This document shows, in pieces, positions 8,150-16,112 of a DNA stretch of 34,517 nt. The stretch lies in NCBI GenBank assembly GCA_002407935.1, contig DHPU01000002.1:99526-134042 (forward strand), written 5' to 3'. The DNA is from Peptococcaceae bacterium UBA5356 (GTDB lineage: Bacteria > Bacillota > Peptococcia > DRI-13 > DTU073). The notes beneath the pieces are model-generated. The model was not told the DNA's origin, did no database searches, and worked only from the letters and a program-made list of their open reading frames with translations. A program made the translations under genes and the position numbers. The stretch's first letter is position 1, and the number at the start of each line of letters is the position of its first letter.

Positions 8150-8186
8150 TTAGCATAAGGCACCTCCCTTACAATTACCATAGTTT

Positions 8187-8215
8187 AGTATTTCCCTAAA
8201 TAAAAAACTTAAAAC
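8187..8215 (-). promoter_or_regulatory. Possible forespore (sigma-F-type) promoter for ytfI-like/gerW
   Basis: On the minus strand, GGAAATACT (8187-8195) fits the sigma-F -10 pattern GGNRANAHT, and GTTTT (8211-8215) is 4 of 5 to GYWTA with a 15-base spacer. It lies 37 bases upstream of the DUF2953 start. GerW-type genes are forespore expressed. This is a pattern match only. Confidence 0.4.
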
Positions 8216-8266
8216 TTTTATATTTCCTTGTTTTTTCTAAGTGATTTATGAATATTTATGATAAAA

Positions 8267-8295
8267 TTGACTTTTTTTATTAAATTTAATATTAT
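8267..8295 (+). promoter_or_regulatory. Near-consensus sigma-A promoter for the mannoside gene cluster
   Basis: TTGACT (8267-8272) and TATTAT (8290-8295) are separated by exactly 17 bases, each one mismatch from consensus. The expected start point, near 8302, gives a short leader before the AAAGGAGG ribosome site (about 8325-8332) and the ATG at 8341. No other gene lies in this direction upstream. Confidence 0.75.
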
Positions 8296-8340
8296 TATAT
8301 AGGGATATCAAAATAGGGATATTAAAAGGAGGTTGTTTTT

Positions 8341-9294
8341 ATGAATGAAAATATTATTAAGCAAAATTCGAGTGGCCTTTTCCAGCGTTATGAAGGTAAC
8401 CCTATTCTTATTCCCGAACGCTGGCCTTATTTAGCTAATGCCACTTTCAATCCCGGAGCGATAGAATATAATGGCGAAACCTTACTTCTGGTTAGAGTTG
8501 AAGACATGTGTGGTTTTTCTCATTTAAACATTGCCCGGAGTAAAGATGGCAAAACGAATTGGCAGATTGAGGAGAAGCCATTGCTCTCACCTGACCGTAG
8601 TGAGGAAGAAGAACAATGGGGACTAGAAGATCCTCGCATCGTTTGGTTGGAGGATCGTAAGGAATATGCGATCACCTATGTCTGCTTTTCCAAAGATGGT
8701 CCTACAGTATCCTTAGCCCTGACCAAGGATTTTAAAACAGTGGAGCGGCATGGCAGAATGCTTCCACCCGAAGATAAGGATGCATCCCTTTTACCTCGTA
8801 AAATTAAAAATCGGTATGTTCTTATTCATCGCCCTATTATTCGAGGTGAAGCTCATGTTTGGATTTCCTTTTCACCTGATCTAAAATACTGGGGTGATCA
8901 CAAGGTCTTGCTCCCTGTCCGTCCGGGTTGGTGGGATTGCTCCAAGGTAGGCTTAGGGCCGCCACCTATTGAAACTAAAGAAGGTTGGCTGGTTATTTAT
9001 CATGGTGTACGGCAGACAGCCTCCGGAAGTCTCTATCGAGTGGGGTTAGCTTTATTAGATTTGGAAGAACCTTGGAAGATTATTCGGCGCAGCGACCATT
9101 GGGTTTTTGGACCACGTATGCCCTATGAAAGAGTTGGAGATGTACCTGGAGTAACTTTCCCTACGGGAGTTATCGTTAATAAAAAAACAGGAGATTTACG
9201 AATGTATTATGGAGCTGCGGATTCTAATGTTTCTTTGGCCACAGCTAATCTAAATGAATTACTAACTTATCTGATGAATTGCCCTTCCAAATGA
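8341..9294 (+). CDS. GH130 family mannoside phosphorylase-like enzyme
   Basis: The 317-residue protein has the five-bladed beta-propeller pattern of glycoside hydrolase family 130, whose members phosphorolyse (some hydrolyse) beta-mannosides, releasing alpha-mannose 1-phosphate. Visible motifs are NPILIPERWPY near 20-30, ATFNPGAI near 34-41, LLVRVED at 49-55, GLEDPRIVWL at 94-103 with catalytic-type Asp97, GPPPIETKEGWLVIYHG in the middle, and TFPTGVIV followed by MYYGAADS near the C-terminus. The two basic residues near LIHRPII may bind phosphate. The subfamily (beta-1,4 or beta-1,2 mannoside) cannot be told by eye. The start is supported by AAAGGAGG. A terminator follows, then a mannose-linked glycosyltransferase and GDP-mannose synthesis gene. 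Confidence 0.9.
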   Translation: MNENIIKQNSSGLFQRYEGNPILIPERWPYLANATFNPGAIEYNGETLLLVRVEDMCGFSHLNIARSKDGKTNWQIEEKPLLSPDRSEEEEQWGLEDPRIVWLEDRKEYAITYVCFSKDGPTVSLALTKDFKTVERHGRMLPPEDKDASLLPRKIKNRYVLIHRPIIRGEAHVWISFSPDLKYWGDHKVLLPVRPGWWDCSKVGLGPPPIETKEGWLVIYHGVRQTASGSLYRVGLALLDLEEPWKIIRRSDHWVFGPRMPYERVGDVPGVTFPTGVIVNKKTGDLRMYYGAADSNVSLATANLNELLTYLMNCPSK

Positions 9295-9316
9295 AAAATC
9301 CAGTACTAATTTTTTT

Positions 9317-9343
9317 AAAGAGCAGGAGAACACCCTGCTTTTT
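9317..9343 (+). terminator. Hairpin terminator between the GH130 and glycosyltransferase genes
   Basis: AAAGAGCAGG (9317-9326) pairs with CCTGCTTTTT (9334-9343), ten pairs including one G-T, around a seven-base loop; the T run is the end of the second arm. A TATAAT (9347-9352) follows immediately and may be the -10 box of a separate promoter for the next gene, but no good -35 is present. Confidence 0.7.
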
Positions 9344-9398
9344 AGATATAATCAATTAGTTCAGGTCTAAATTAAAAAAACAAGTGAGGTGTTAAAGC

Positions 9399-11711
9399 AT
9401 GGGAACCTCTTTATCCATGCAACCATTAAAGGTAGCTTTTATTGCTACTTACCCACCGCGGCAATGCGGTATAGCTACATTTACGGCGGATATTTTAAAT
9501 AATCTGCAGAAACAATATGAAAGCAATAAATTTCCGGAAAATTCGCTGTACTTGCAGGATTACTTCCAGGTAATTGCCCTCGACAAGGAAAAGGACAAAT
9601 ATGCTTATGGCCCGGAGGTTAGTTTTATCATTAGAACTCAACATCTTGATGATTATCAGCGCGCTGCCGATTATATTAATCATTCCGAAATAGATGTTGT
9701 TTCTTTGCAACATGAATTTGGTCTCTTTGGTGGTGAAGATGGTAATAATATTTTGCAATTATTAAATGATTTAGAAAAACCGGTGGTGACGACCTTACAT
9801 ACCGTGCTTAGAGAGCCTACTCCAGGTCAGTTAGAGACGTTGCAAAAGATTCTTGCGCAATCTAAATTAGTAGTTGTCTTAGCTAAAAAAGCAGTAACTC
9901 TCCTTCAAGAGGTTTATCAGATACCACGAGAAAAAATTGTGCTGATTCATCATGGCACACCTGATTTTCCCTTCCTTGATCCGGCCTATTACAAAGAACA
10001 GTTCCAAGTAGAAGGCAAAAAAACCTTATTAACGTTTGGTTTGCTTAGTCCCAATAAGGGAATTGAATATGTCATAAAGGCCTTACCGGAAGTTGTGAAA
10101 CAATTTCCCGATACGGTGTATTTTGTGGTGGGAGCAACCCATCCTGAGGTTGTGCGGCAACACGGTCAAGAATATCGTACCTCCCTGGAAAAACTGGTCA
10201 AAGAGAATCATCTGGAAAAAAACGTGATTTTCTATAATCAATACGTTACTAATGAACAGCTGTTCGAGTTTATTAAAGCGAGTGATCTTTACATTAACCC
10301 ATACATAAACAAAGAACAAATTTCTTCCGGAACGCTTGCTTATGCTGTCGCTAGTGGTAAAGCCGTTATTTCTACACCCTATTGGTATGCGGAAGAATTA
10401 TTAAGTGACGGGCGTGGTTGTCTAGTCCCCTTCCGTAACAGCTCGGCGATTGCTGCAAGTTTAATCAAATTACTCAGTGAAGAAACGATGCGTGACAAAA
10501 TGCGAAAAGAAGCTTATCAGTTCGGACGTAAAATGATTTGGAGCGAAGTAGTACAAGCCTATGATCTTACTTTTAAAAAAGCACTCCTCAATTATAAACT
10601 TGCGGAGATGCCTCTTTTTCTTAGTGAAGAAACAAATGATAAAAAGCTAATTTTTCCTGAAATTAATTTACAACATTTGCATACCCTCACTGATGATACC
10701 GGATTATTCCAGCATGCGACTTTTTCCATCCCTAATCGCCTTCATGGCTATTGTACCGACGATAATGCTCGGGCCTTGATTGTTGCCACCATGAATTGGC
10801 AACATTGCCCGAATGAGGAGATTATTCCTCTTCTCAATGTGTACTTAAGTTTTTTAAATTACGCCCTGGATGAAGAAAATCAACACCTGCGCAACTTTAT
10901 GTCTTATAGCCGTGAATGGCTTGAAGAGGCCGGGTCAGAGGACAGTCATGGACGAACCATCTGGGCCTTAGGTTATCTGATTGCCTATCCACCAGATGAT
11001 GCCCTCCTCTGTCTGGCTAATCGCCTTTTTAAACAAATAATTGGGCTGGTTTCTAACTTTAACTCTCCCCGCACCTGGGCTTTTACGATCATTGGTTCCT
11101 TATACTACTTAAAGCAATTTGGCGGAGATACAGAGGTACAGGCCATAGTCAAAGACTTAAGTAATAGATTACTGACCCAATTTAAAGCTAATGCCTGTGA
11201 TGATTGGCTCTGGTGTGAAGACATTGTGGCATACGATAATGCCAGATTGCCTCAGGCCCTAATTGCTGCCGGTCATTATCTGAGAGATCAAGAAATGACT
11301 TCTACCGGTCTCAAGTGTTTACAATGGCTTATTGATATTCAAACTAATCCTGAGGAAGGACATCTTTCGATAGTGGGCAATAATGGTTGGTATCGGCGCG
11401 GAAGCCAAAAAGCACGTTTCGACCAACAACCTTTGGAAGCCGCTGCTCTTGTTGCTGCTTGTTATCAGGCGTATTTAGTTACTAAACAGCCTTGCTGGTC
11501 TAAACACATGAATTGGGCCTTTAACTGGTTTTTAGGTCAAAACGATCTTCATTATCCCGTTTATAATGAGGCTAACGGCGGATGTTGTGATGGAATCCGT
11601 CCAGGAAGTGTTAATCAAAATCAAGGGGCAGAATCAACTCTTTCTTACTTAATGGCTCTTCATCAAATGTATAGGTTAATTAATCATCATTTATTAAAGA
11701 AAAAAGGTTAA
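9399..11711 (+). CDS. GT4 glycosyltransferase with a C-terminal (alpha/alpha) glycosidase-like domain
   Basis: The protein has 770 residues in two parts. Residues 10-395 form a GT-B, family 4 retaining glycosyltransferase: N-terminal strand VAFIATYPPRQCGIATF, then VTTLHTVL, LIHHGTPD (about 183-190), the second-half motif TFGLLSPNKGIEY near 212-224, and the donor-site region ISSGTLAYAVASGKAVIST near 308-326. Residues 425-765 form an all-helical (alpha/alpha)-barrel-like domain with the recurring motif GYCTDDNARAL at 450-460 and EDSHGRTIWALG at 514-525. I recognise this second domain from proteins encoded next to GH130 genes; its activity is not established by the sequence. The gene lies between a mannoside phosphorylase and GDP-mannose synthesis, so GDP-mannose is the likely donor. 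A GTGAGG site precedes the ATG. Confidence 0.85.
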   Translation: MGTSLSMQPLKVAFIATYPPRQCGIATFTADILNNLQKQYESNKFPENSLYLQDYFQVIALDKEKDKYAYGPEVSFIIRTQHLDDYQRAADYINHSEIDVVSLQHEFGLFGGEDGNNILQLLNDLEKPVVTTLHTVLREPTPGQLETLQKILAQSKLVVVLAKKAVTLLQEVYQIPREKIVLIHHGTPDFPFLDPAYYKEQFQVEGKKTLLTFGLLSPNKGIEYVIKALPEVVKQFPDTVYFVVGATHPEVVRQHGQEYRTSLEKLVKENHLEKNVIFYNQYVTNEQLFEFIKASDLYINPYINKEQISSGTLAYAVASGKAVISTPYWYAEELLSDGRGCLVPFRNSSAIAASLIKLLSEETMRDKMRKEAYQFGRKMIWSEVVQAYDLTFKKALLNYKLAEMPLFLSEETNDKKLIFPEINLQHLHTLTDDTGLFQHATFSIPNRLHGYCTDDNARALIVATMNWQHCPNEEIIPLLNVYLSFLNYALDEENQHLRNFMSYSREWLEEAGSEDSHGRTIWALGYLIAYPPDDALLCLANRLFKQIIGLVSNFNSPRTWAFTIIGSLYYLKQFGGDTEVQAIVKDLSNRLLTQFKANACDDWLWCEDIVAYDNARLPQALIAAGHYLRDQEMTSTGLKCLQWLIDIQTNPEEGHLSIVGNNGWYRRGSQKARFDQQPLEAAALVAACYQAYLVTKQPCWSKHMNWAFNWFLGQNDLHYPVYNEANGGCCDGIRPGSVNQNQGAESTLSYLMALHQMYRLINHHLLKKKG

Positions 11712-11770
11712 ATCAACGCAAGGTAAATCAAGATAAAGCAAGGTAAAATAAGTTGTGGAGGTGTATTCAT

Positions 11771-13174
11771 ATGTGGGCAGTAATTATGGCTGGAGGAAGC
11801 GGTACAAGACTTTGGCCTTTAAGTAGAGAGTTGTTTCCGAAACAACTGATTAACTTAAGTGACAACGACAGTAGCTTATTTCAGAATACAATTAAGCGGT
11901 TGTTGACAATTATTCCAGAAAATCAGCTTATTATTGTCACAAATCAAGATCAAGAGAATGACATCAAACGTCAACTGGAAGAAATTAATATTAAAAAAGC
12001 TGTGATTATGCAAGAACCACTGGCCTTAAATACGGCTCCGGCTATAGGCCTGGCAGCTGCCTATATTTATAAAAAAGAGGGTCCGGCGGCCATTATGGCC
12101 GTGTTACCCTCAGACCATCTTATTTCACCTCAAGAGCAATTTAGCGCTTTACTTAACCAGGCTCAAGAGGCGGCAAATAATTATGGACTGGTTACTTTCG
12201 GGATTCGGCCTACCTCTCCTGAAACAGGATATGGCTATATCCTGTGTGGTTCACCATTAGGCGAAGGAATCTATCATGTGGACAAATTTATTGAGAAGCC
12301 GGACCTGGCTTTAGCCAAGCAATATTTACAAGATTCACGCTATCTCTGGAATAGTGGGATGTTTGTTTTTAAAGTGGGCGCATTAAAAGAGGCCTACCAA
12401 AACTATTTACCTGATTTAGCCACTGCCCTAACGAAAATTGATTATCATGATTTTAGCAATTTAACCGAGATTTATAGTGGGATCAAGGGTATTTCCATTG
12501 ATTATGGCATTATGGAAAAAGCTACTGAAGTAGCGGTTATTCCTGCAACAATTACTTGGAGCGACATCGGTAGCTGGGAAGCACTCTATCAGATCTCTTC
12601 CAAAGACAAAAATGGCAATCATCTTTATGGGCGCGTGATTAGTCTGAATACACAAAACAGCCTCCTCTATTCTTCTGCTTCTTCTCGTCTCCTGACAACA
12701 ATCGGCGTGAAAGATCTGATTATAGTGGATACTGCCGATGCACTCCTTGTCTGTTCGCGTGACAAATCCCAAGAAGTAAAAACACTAGTGGATATCTTAA
12801 AATCACAAAAAGCAGCGGAATATCTGACACACCGCACGGTTTACCGACCGTGGGGCAGTTTTACCGTATTGGAAGATCAAGACCATTATAAGATGAAAAG
12901 AATCACCGTTAATCCCGGCAAACGTCTAAGCTTGCAAAGCCATCAGTATCGTTCGGAACATTGGCTGGTTGTGAAAGGACAGGCTCTAGTTACGCTCGAT
13001 AAGGAAGAAAAACCATTAAAGGAAGGAGAAGCTGTTTTTATTCCCGTTAAGACACGTCATCGTTTGAAGAATACCGGAAAAGACCTCTTAGAAATTATCG
13101 AGGTGCAAAGAGGCACTTATTTTGGTGAAGATGATATCATCCGCTATGATGATGATTATGGTAGAAAAAAATAG
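11771..13174 (+). CDS. manC: Mannose-1-phosphate guanylyltransferase / mannose-6-phosphate isomerase
   Basis: The protein has 467 residues. Residues 2-280 are the GTP:mannose-1-phosphate guanylyltransferase domain (making GDP-mannose), with AGGSGTRLWPLSRELFPKQ at 7-25, PSDHLI, TGYGYI, FIEKP and NSGMFVF. Residues about 345-465 are the cupin type II mannose-6-phosphate isomerase domain, with NPGKRLSLQSHQYRSEHW near 381-398 giving metal-binding His/Glu residues, and RPWGSF before it. The start was set to ATG 11771, nine bases after GGAGG (11757-11761); a TTG at 11753 is open in frame but overlaps that site. It lies 59 bases after the glycosyltransferase gene. A strong terminator follows. With GH130 it could reuse Man-1-P released from a mannan. 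Confidence 0.93.
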   Translation: MWAVIMAGGSGTRLWPLSRELFPKQLINLSDNDSSLFQNTIKRLLTIIPENQLIIVTNQDQENDIKRQLEEINIKKAVIMQEPLALNTAPAIGLAAAYIYKKEGPAAIMAVLPSDHLISPQEQFSALLNQAQEAANNYGLVTFGIRPTSPETGYGYILCGSPLGEGIYHVDKFIEKPDLALAKQYLQDSRYLWNSGMFVFKVGALKEAYQNYLPDLATALTKIDYHDFSNLTEIYSGIKGISIDYGIMEKATEVAVIPATITWSDIGSWEALYQISSKDKNGNHLYGRVISLNTQNSLLYSSASSRLLTTIGVKDLIIVDTADALLVCSRDKSQEVKTLVDILKSQKAAEYLTHRTVYRPWGSFTVLEDQDHYKMKRITVNPGKRLSLQSHQYRSEHWLVVKGQALVTLDKEEKPLKEGEAVFIPVKTRHRLKNTGKDLLEIIEVQRGTYFGEDDIIRYDDDYGRKK

Positions 13175-13188
13175 GGCACTTTCTCCTC

Positions 13189-13227
13189 TCTCTATACATA
13201 TATATATAAATGTATAGAGATTTTTTT
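13189..13227 (+). terminator. Strong hairpin terminator after manC
   Basis: TCTCTATACAT (13189-13199) and ATGTATAGAGA (13210-13220) are perfect 11-base complements around a ten-base AT-only loop, followed by seven T (13221-13227). It ends only five bases before the GGGAGG ribosome site of the next gene, which is unusual. Confidence 0.85.
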
Positions 13228-13244
13228 GTATGGGAGGTTGGAAA

Positions 13245-14210
13245 ATGGCGGCACCATTAAATGAAAGGTTATTAAGTGAACTCCAGTTTTGGCTGAGAAT
13301 AATGAAAGAACATGCCCTTTTTTTACGCTTGGGGTTTCCTTGTAATGAAACACAACTAATTCAAATGGCTCAAAATTTTGAAACACGTTTTGCTCAATTA
13401 GAGGAAAAAAGTTTAAGTACTAAGCCGGGTTGCGATCTGGATACATTGGCTAATGAAGCTTTAACCGTTGTCTTGGAATTTATTCAATTTAAAACACTGG
13501 TTTTAGACCGCCTGATTGAGTGTAATTTAGGTGGTTCAAATCTCCCCTTATTAGTTGATCACATCAGGCGGGAAGCCATTCGCTTTGCGATTAACATTAT
13601 CCGCTACCGTCGGGGAGAACTAATGACACCAACAGAAGAGCTGATTCAAGATGAAGTATTCTGGTTAAGAATCATGGCTGACCACTCCAAATTTATCGCT
13701 CATCTTTTAGATCCATCTGAACGTAAATTTATCGGGCAGGCACAGCTATTTAGCGATACCTTTGACAATCTTCGCTGTCAGGCTGAAGACTTTGAATCAA
13801 TCTTAGAAATAACCCCTCGTCCTATTCCCTCTTTACTTCGCTTTACAGGAGAAACCAGAGAAGCAGGAACGGATCTGCGTAATTTTAAGGCTGTGGCAAC
13901 TCAGTTATTGACAGAATGTAAAATACTAAGTATTATTCCACCTCTCTTAGGTGACCATGTAAGAAGAGAAGCGGAACGTTTTCTTATAGATATTGAACGT
14001 GATGTAAAGATGCTCAAACAAATGCCACAACCTTCACCCGTTCCTTGTTATACCATTGAACCGACGAATACGGATGAAGAAAAAGAAAATGTAACGGAAG
14101 CAAAAACCATGGAGGAAAATTTTGCTACTCCGTTACAGCCGATTTACCGTCCCAAAAAGAACTTTTTAACGGGCAATACCGCCCCCATCAAGATAAACTT
14201 TACCTCTTAG
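13245..14210 (+). CDS. DUF2935 family protein (two hemerythrin-like helical domains)
   Basis: This 321-residue protein contains two copies of the DUF2935 unit. The first begins with LLSELQFWLRIMKEHALFLR (about 9-28) and the second with LIQDEVFWLRIMADHSKFI (about residues 133-151); each ends in a helix with HIRREA or HVRREAERF. The repeated WLRIM..H, E and HxRREA residues look like metal ligands of a four-helix bundle, as recorded for this family, which is common in spore-forming clostridia and has no fixed function. The C-terminal 55 residues are low-complexity, Thr/Pro/Glu rich. Start: ATG 13245, eight bases after GGGAGG; an upstream ATG at 13230 overlaps that site. Its stop overlaps the convergent next gene by four bases. 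Confidence 0.85.
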   Translation: MAAPLNERLLSELQFWLRIMKEHALFLRLGFPCNETQLIQMAQNFETRFAQLEEKSLSTKPGCDLDTLANEALTVVLEFIQFKTLVLDRLIECNLGGSNLPLLVDHIRREAIRFAINIIRYRRGELMTPTEELIQDEVFWLRIMADHSKFIAHLLDPSERKFIGQAQLFSDTFDNLRCQAEDFESILEITPRPIPSLLRFTGETREAGTDLRNFKAVATQLLTECKILSIIPPLLGDHVRREAERFLIDIERDVKMLKQMPQPSPVPCYTIEPTNTDEEKENVTEAKTMEENFATPLQPIYRPKKNFLTGNTAPIKINFTS

Positions 14211-14908
14211 CAGTGAATTATCCCGACAAGATACCACTGACCAGCTTTTTGTTCGAAAACTAAGCGTAGGCTTTTCTCCTTCGCTCCAGCTTCAGGATAA
14301 TATTCCACGAGCAATGCTGTTGGATATTGCTCACTAAAAGAACGGTTGAAGTCAATCCGGTTTGTACTCAAAAAATCACAGTCATAGACAAAATTACTAA
14401 AGTATTCAAGAATAGAGAGTTCTATCTGCTCGCCGGATCCTTCTTTTATTCCCCAAATATATTTATTTTGATCTGTGGCACTTTTTTTGATTTGCTCTCC
14501 GGAAAGAACAAGATCACTATGTAAATTAACAGCGGCAGATGGTGAGAAACGTACTCCCTTTTCCGGATGAATATACTCGGCTAATTTTCCATACTCTTGA
14601 TTTTTGATGACTGTTAACACTTCTTTAGCGCGTTCCTCTATCACAGAGGCAACGCCTTTTTCTGTATTATTTAAAGCCTTTTTTAAGGTATCAAGCTCTT
14701 GCCGCAGCTCATTAATTGTTTGTTGAGATGTATCAGTGGTTAGCAACATTTCATTTTTAGTTCGTAACTCATTAATCAAAGCTTCGTGATTACTGATGAT
14801 AAAAAGCTTTTGCGTATAAGAAATTCCCATAATTACTAAACCTACTAACAAAACCAAAATAATTAATATAAAAATAATATCTTTTGCTTTAACACGATGT
14901 CCAAACAT
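14207..14908 (-). CDS. Membrane-anchored coiled-coil protein with an NTF2-like C-terminal domain (hypothetical)
   Basis: I do not recognise a named family for this 233-residue protein. A single membrane helix (about 10-32, very rich in Ile/Leu/Val) follows a short basic N-terminus. Residues about 40-85 form a heptad-like coiled coil (INELRTKNEM and INELRQELDTLKKALNN). From about 90 to 233 the alternating helix/strand pattern (AKEVLTVIKNQEYGKLAEYI, HPEKGVRFSP, then strands ending in GQWYLVGIIHC) resembles the NTF2-like cystatin-type domains that occur outside Firmicute membranes. It should face the cell exterior. AGGAG lies nine bases before the ATG. It is convergent with the DUF2935 gene. Confidence 0.72.
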   Translation of the reverse strand: MFGHRVKAKDIIFILIILVLLVGLVIMGISYTQKLFIISNHEALINELRTKNEMLLTTDTSQQTINELRQELDTLKKALNNTEKGVASVIEERAKEVLTVIKNQEYGKLAEYIHPEKGVRFSPSAAVNLHSDLVLSGEQIKKSATDQNKYIWGIKEGSGEQIELSILEYFSNFVYDCDFLSTNRIDFNRSFSEQYPTALLVEYYPEAGAKEKSLRLVFEQKAGQWYLVGIIHC

Positions 14909-15028
14909 TACCTCTGTCTCCTTTATTTTTGCATGATTTTACTGTAAACTTGCGATATACGAATTTGATTATTACTATGTTTACATAATGCCTTTCCCTG
15001 CCTTTCTAAATAATTTTTCTGATTCTAT

Positions 15029-15970
15029 TTATTTCTTATCTTCACTAAACTCACTCAACTCAGTCTGATATACTTTATCAGTGTGAAGCCCTCTTTTTGC
15101 CTCAAACTTCATATTATTAAAGGTAAAATTAGTTCCGTCGTATTGAATATCCATATACAAATCCCCAATAAAAAGTGGCGTAGGATAAGATTCACTGCTA
15201 AGACCCACGGAAAACTGTGCCGTTATTTTATTATTTAAAGTTTTAAAATGGACAATATTTCCCAAATTAACTACATTATCAATAATTATGCCACTATCTA
15301 AGGCTTGTAATTGCTGCAAATTAACAAGGTATATTTCCTTATCCAGTTTAATTTCAGTCATTAAAACGCCTTCTTGAGTATATGTTTTAAATTTCACCTC
15401 TTCCTTAAGTTGAGCTAAATAATCTGCGGCTTGATAACAGTTATCCTGAGCTAATTCAATAATATGTAATTCTTCTTGAGCAAAACCAGTTCCCGAATCT
15501 ATTTGAAAAATAACCGAGAGTTCTTGTTCTCCATCTTGGTCAAAATCACCGAGATCCATTTTGGGTAAAACAAATCTCGTTGTATTATAGTGCCAATCAA
15601 AATAATGCCCATTACCATCAACATAAAGAATTACTCCTGAAGGCTTTATTCCATAAAGATAAATATTTTTATCCGGTATGGCCGCTATGACCGGAAGGTT
15701 TGCCGCATTAAAACCTTCCCAGGATTCAATTACTTTTTCCTTTTTGGGAGCAACAGATTTTCCTTTCCTTAACCCTTTTTGTTGTGAGGATAAAGAATCA
15801 TCTGCCGTGCCTAAAAAATGCTCAATCGTAATTTTCTGCTCCTTTGCCGGAATAATGATTTTATGATCTTGAACTGTACAGGCAGAAAGAGATAAACATA
15901 CAGACATAAAGAAAACAAGAAAAAAGAGAACTTTTAATTTCACTTTTAATTTTATTATCTGATATTTCAT
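15029..15970 (-). CDS. Secreted lipoprotein with a calcium-loop-like segment (hypothetical)
   Basis: The 313-residue protein starts with a basic, hydrophobic signal peptide ending in the lipobox LSAC (Cys31), so it is predicted to be lipid-anchored on the outside of the membrane. No named family is recognised. A DFDQDGEQEL segment near residues 144-153 has the DxDxDG spacing of VCBS/FG-GAP and dockerin-like calcium loops, followed by strands (LSVIFQ, ELHIIEL). The remaining sequence alternates strands, consistent with a beta-rich extracytoplasmic domain. It is transcribed in the same direction as the 14207-14908 gene, 120 bases upstream of it, and could share a transcript. Confidence 0.75.
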   Translation of the reverse strand: MKYQIIKLKVKLKVLFFLVFFMSVCLSLSACTVQDHKIIIPAKEQKITIEHFLGTADDSLSSQQKGLRKGKSVAPKKEKVIESWEGFNAANLPVIAAIPDKNIYLYGIKPSGVILYVDGNGHYFDWHYNTTRFVLPKMDLGDFDQDGEQELSVIFQIDSGTGFAQEELHIIELAQDNCYQAADYLAQLKEEVKFKTYTQEGVLMTEIKLDKEIYLVNLQQLQALDSGIIIDNVVNLGNIVHFKTLNNKITAQFSVGLSSESYPTPLFIGDLYMDIQYDGTNFTFNNMKFEAKRGLHTDKVYQTELSEFSEDKK

Positions 15971-16072
15971 TTGTCTGCCTCCCTATCCAAAATTATCAGC
16001 AATTATATTATACCAAACTTTTCTTTCATTTAACATAAATATTCCCTATTAAAACCTCTTTTCAAATATCAA

Positions 16073-16108
16073 AAAAGCTATACCACCAACTTAAGTGGTA
16101 TAGCTTTT
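16073..16108 (-). terminator. Perfect hairpin terminator after the FnIII repeat protein
   Basis: AAAAGCTATACCAC (16073-16086) and GTGGTATAGCTTTT (16095-16108) are 14-base perfect complements around an eight-base loop. On the minus strand it follows the stop codon at 16113 by four bases and ends in six T. Confidence 0.85.
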
Positions 16109-16112
16109 GAGC

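Noticed and set aside
9495..9758. Minus-strand ORFs within the GT4 gene (also 10083-10319)
   Set aside because: They are antisense to a well-supported GT4 domain and show no ribosome site or family features.
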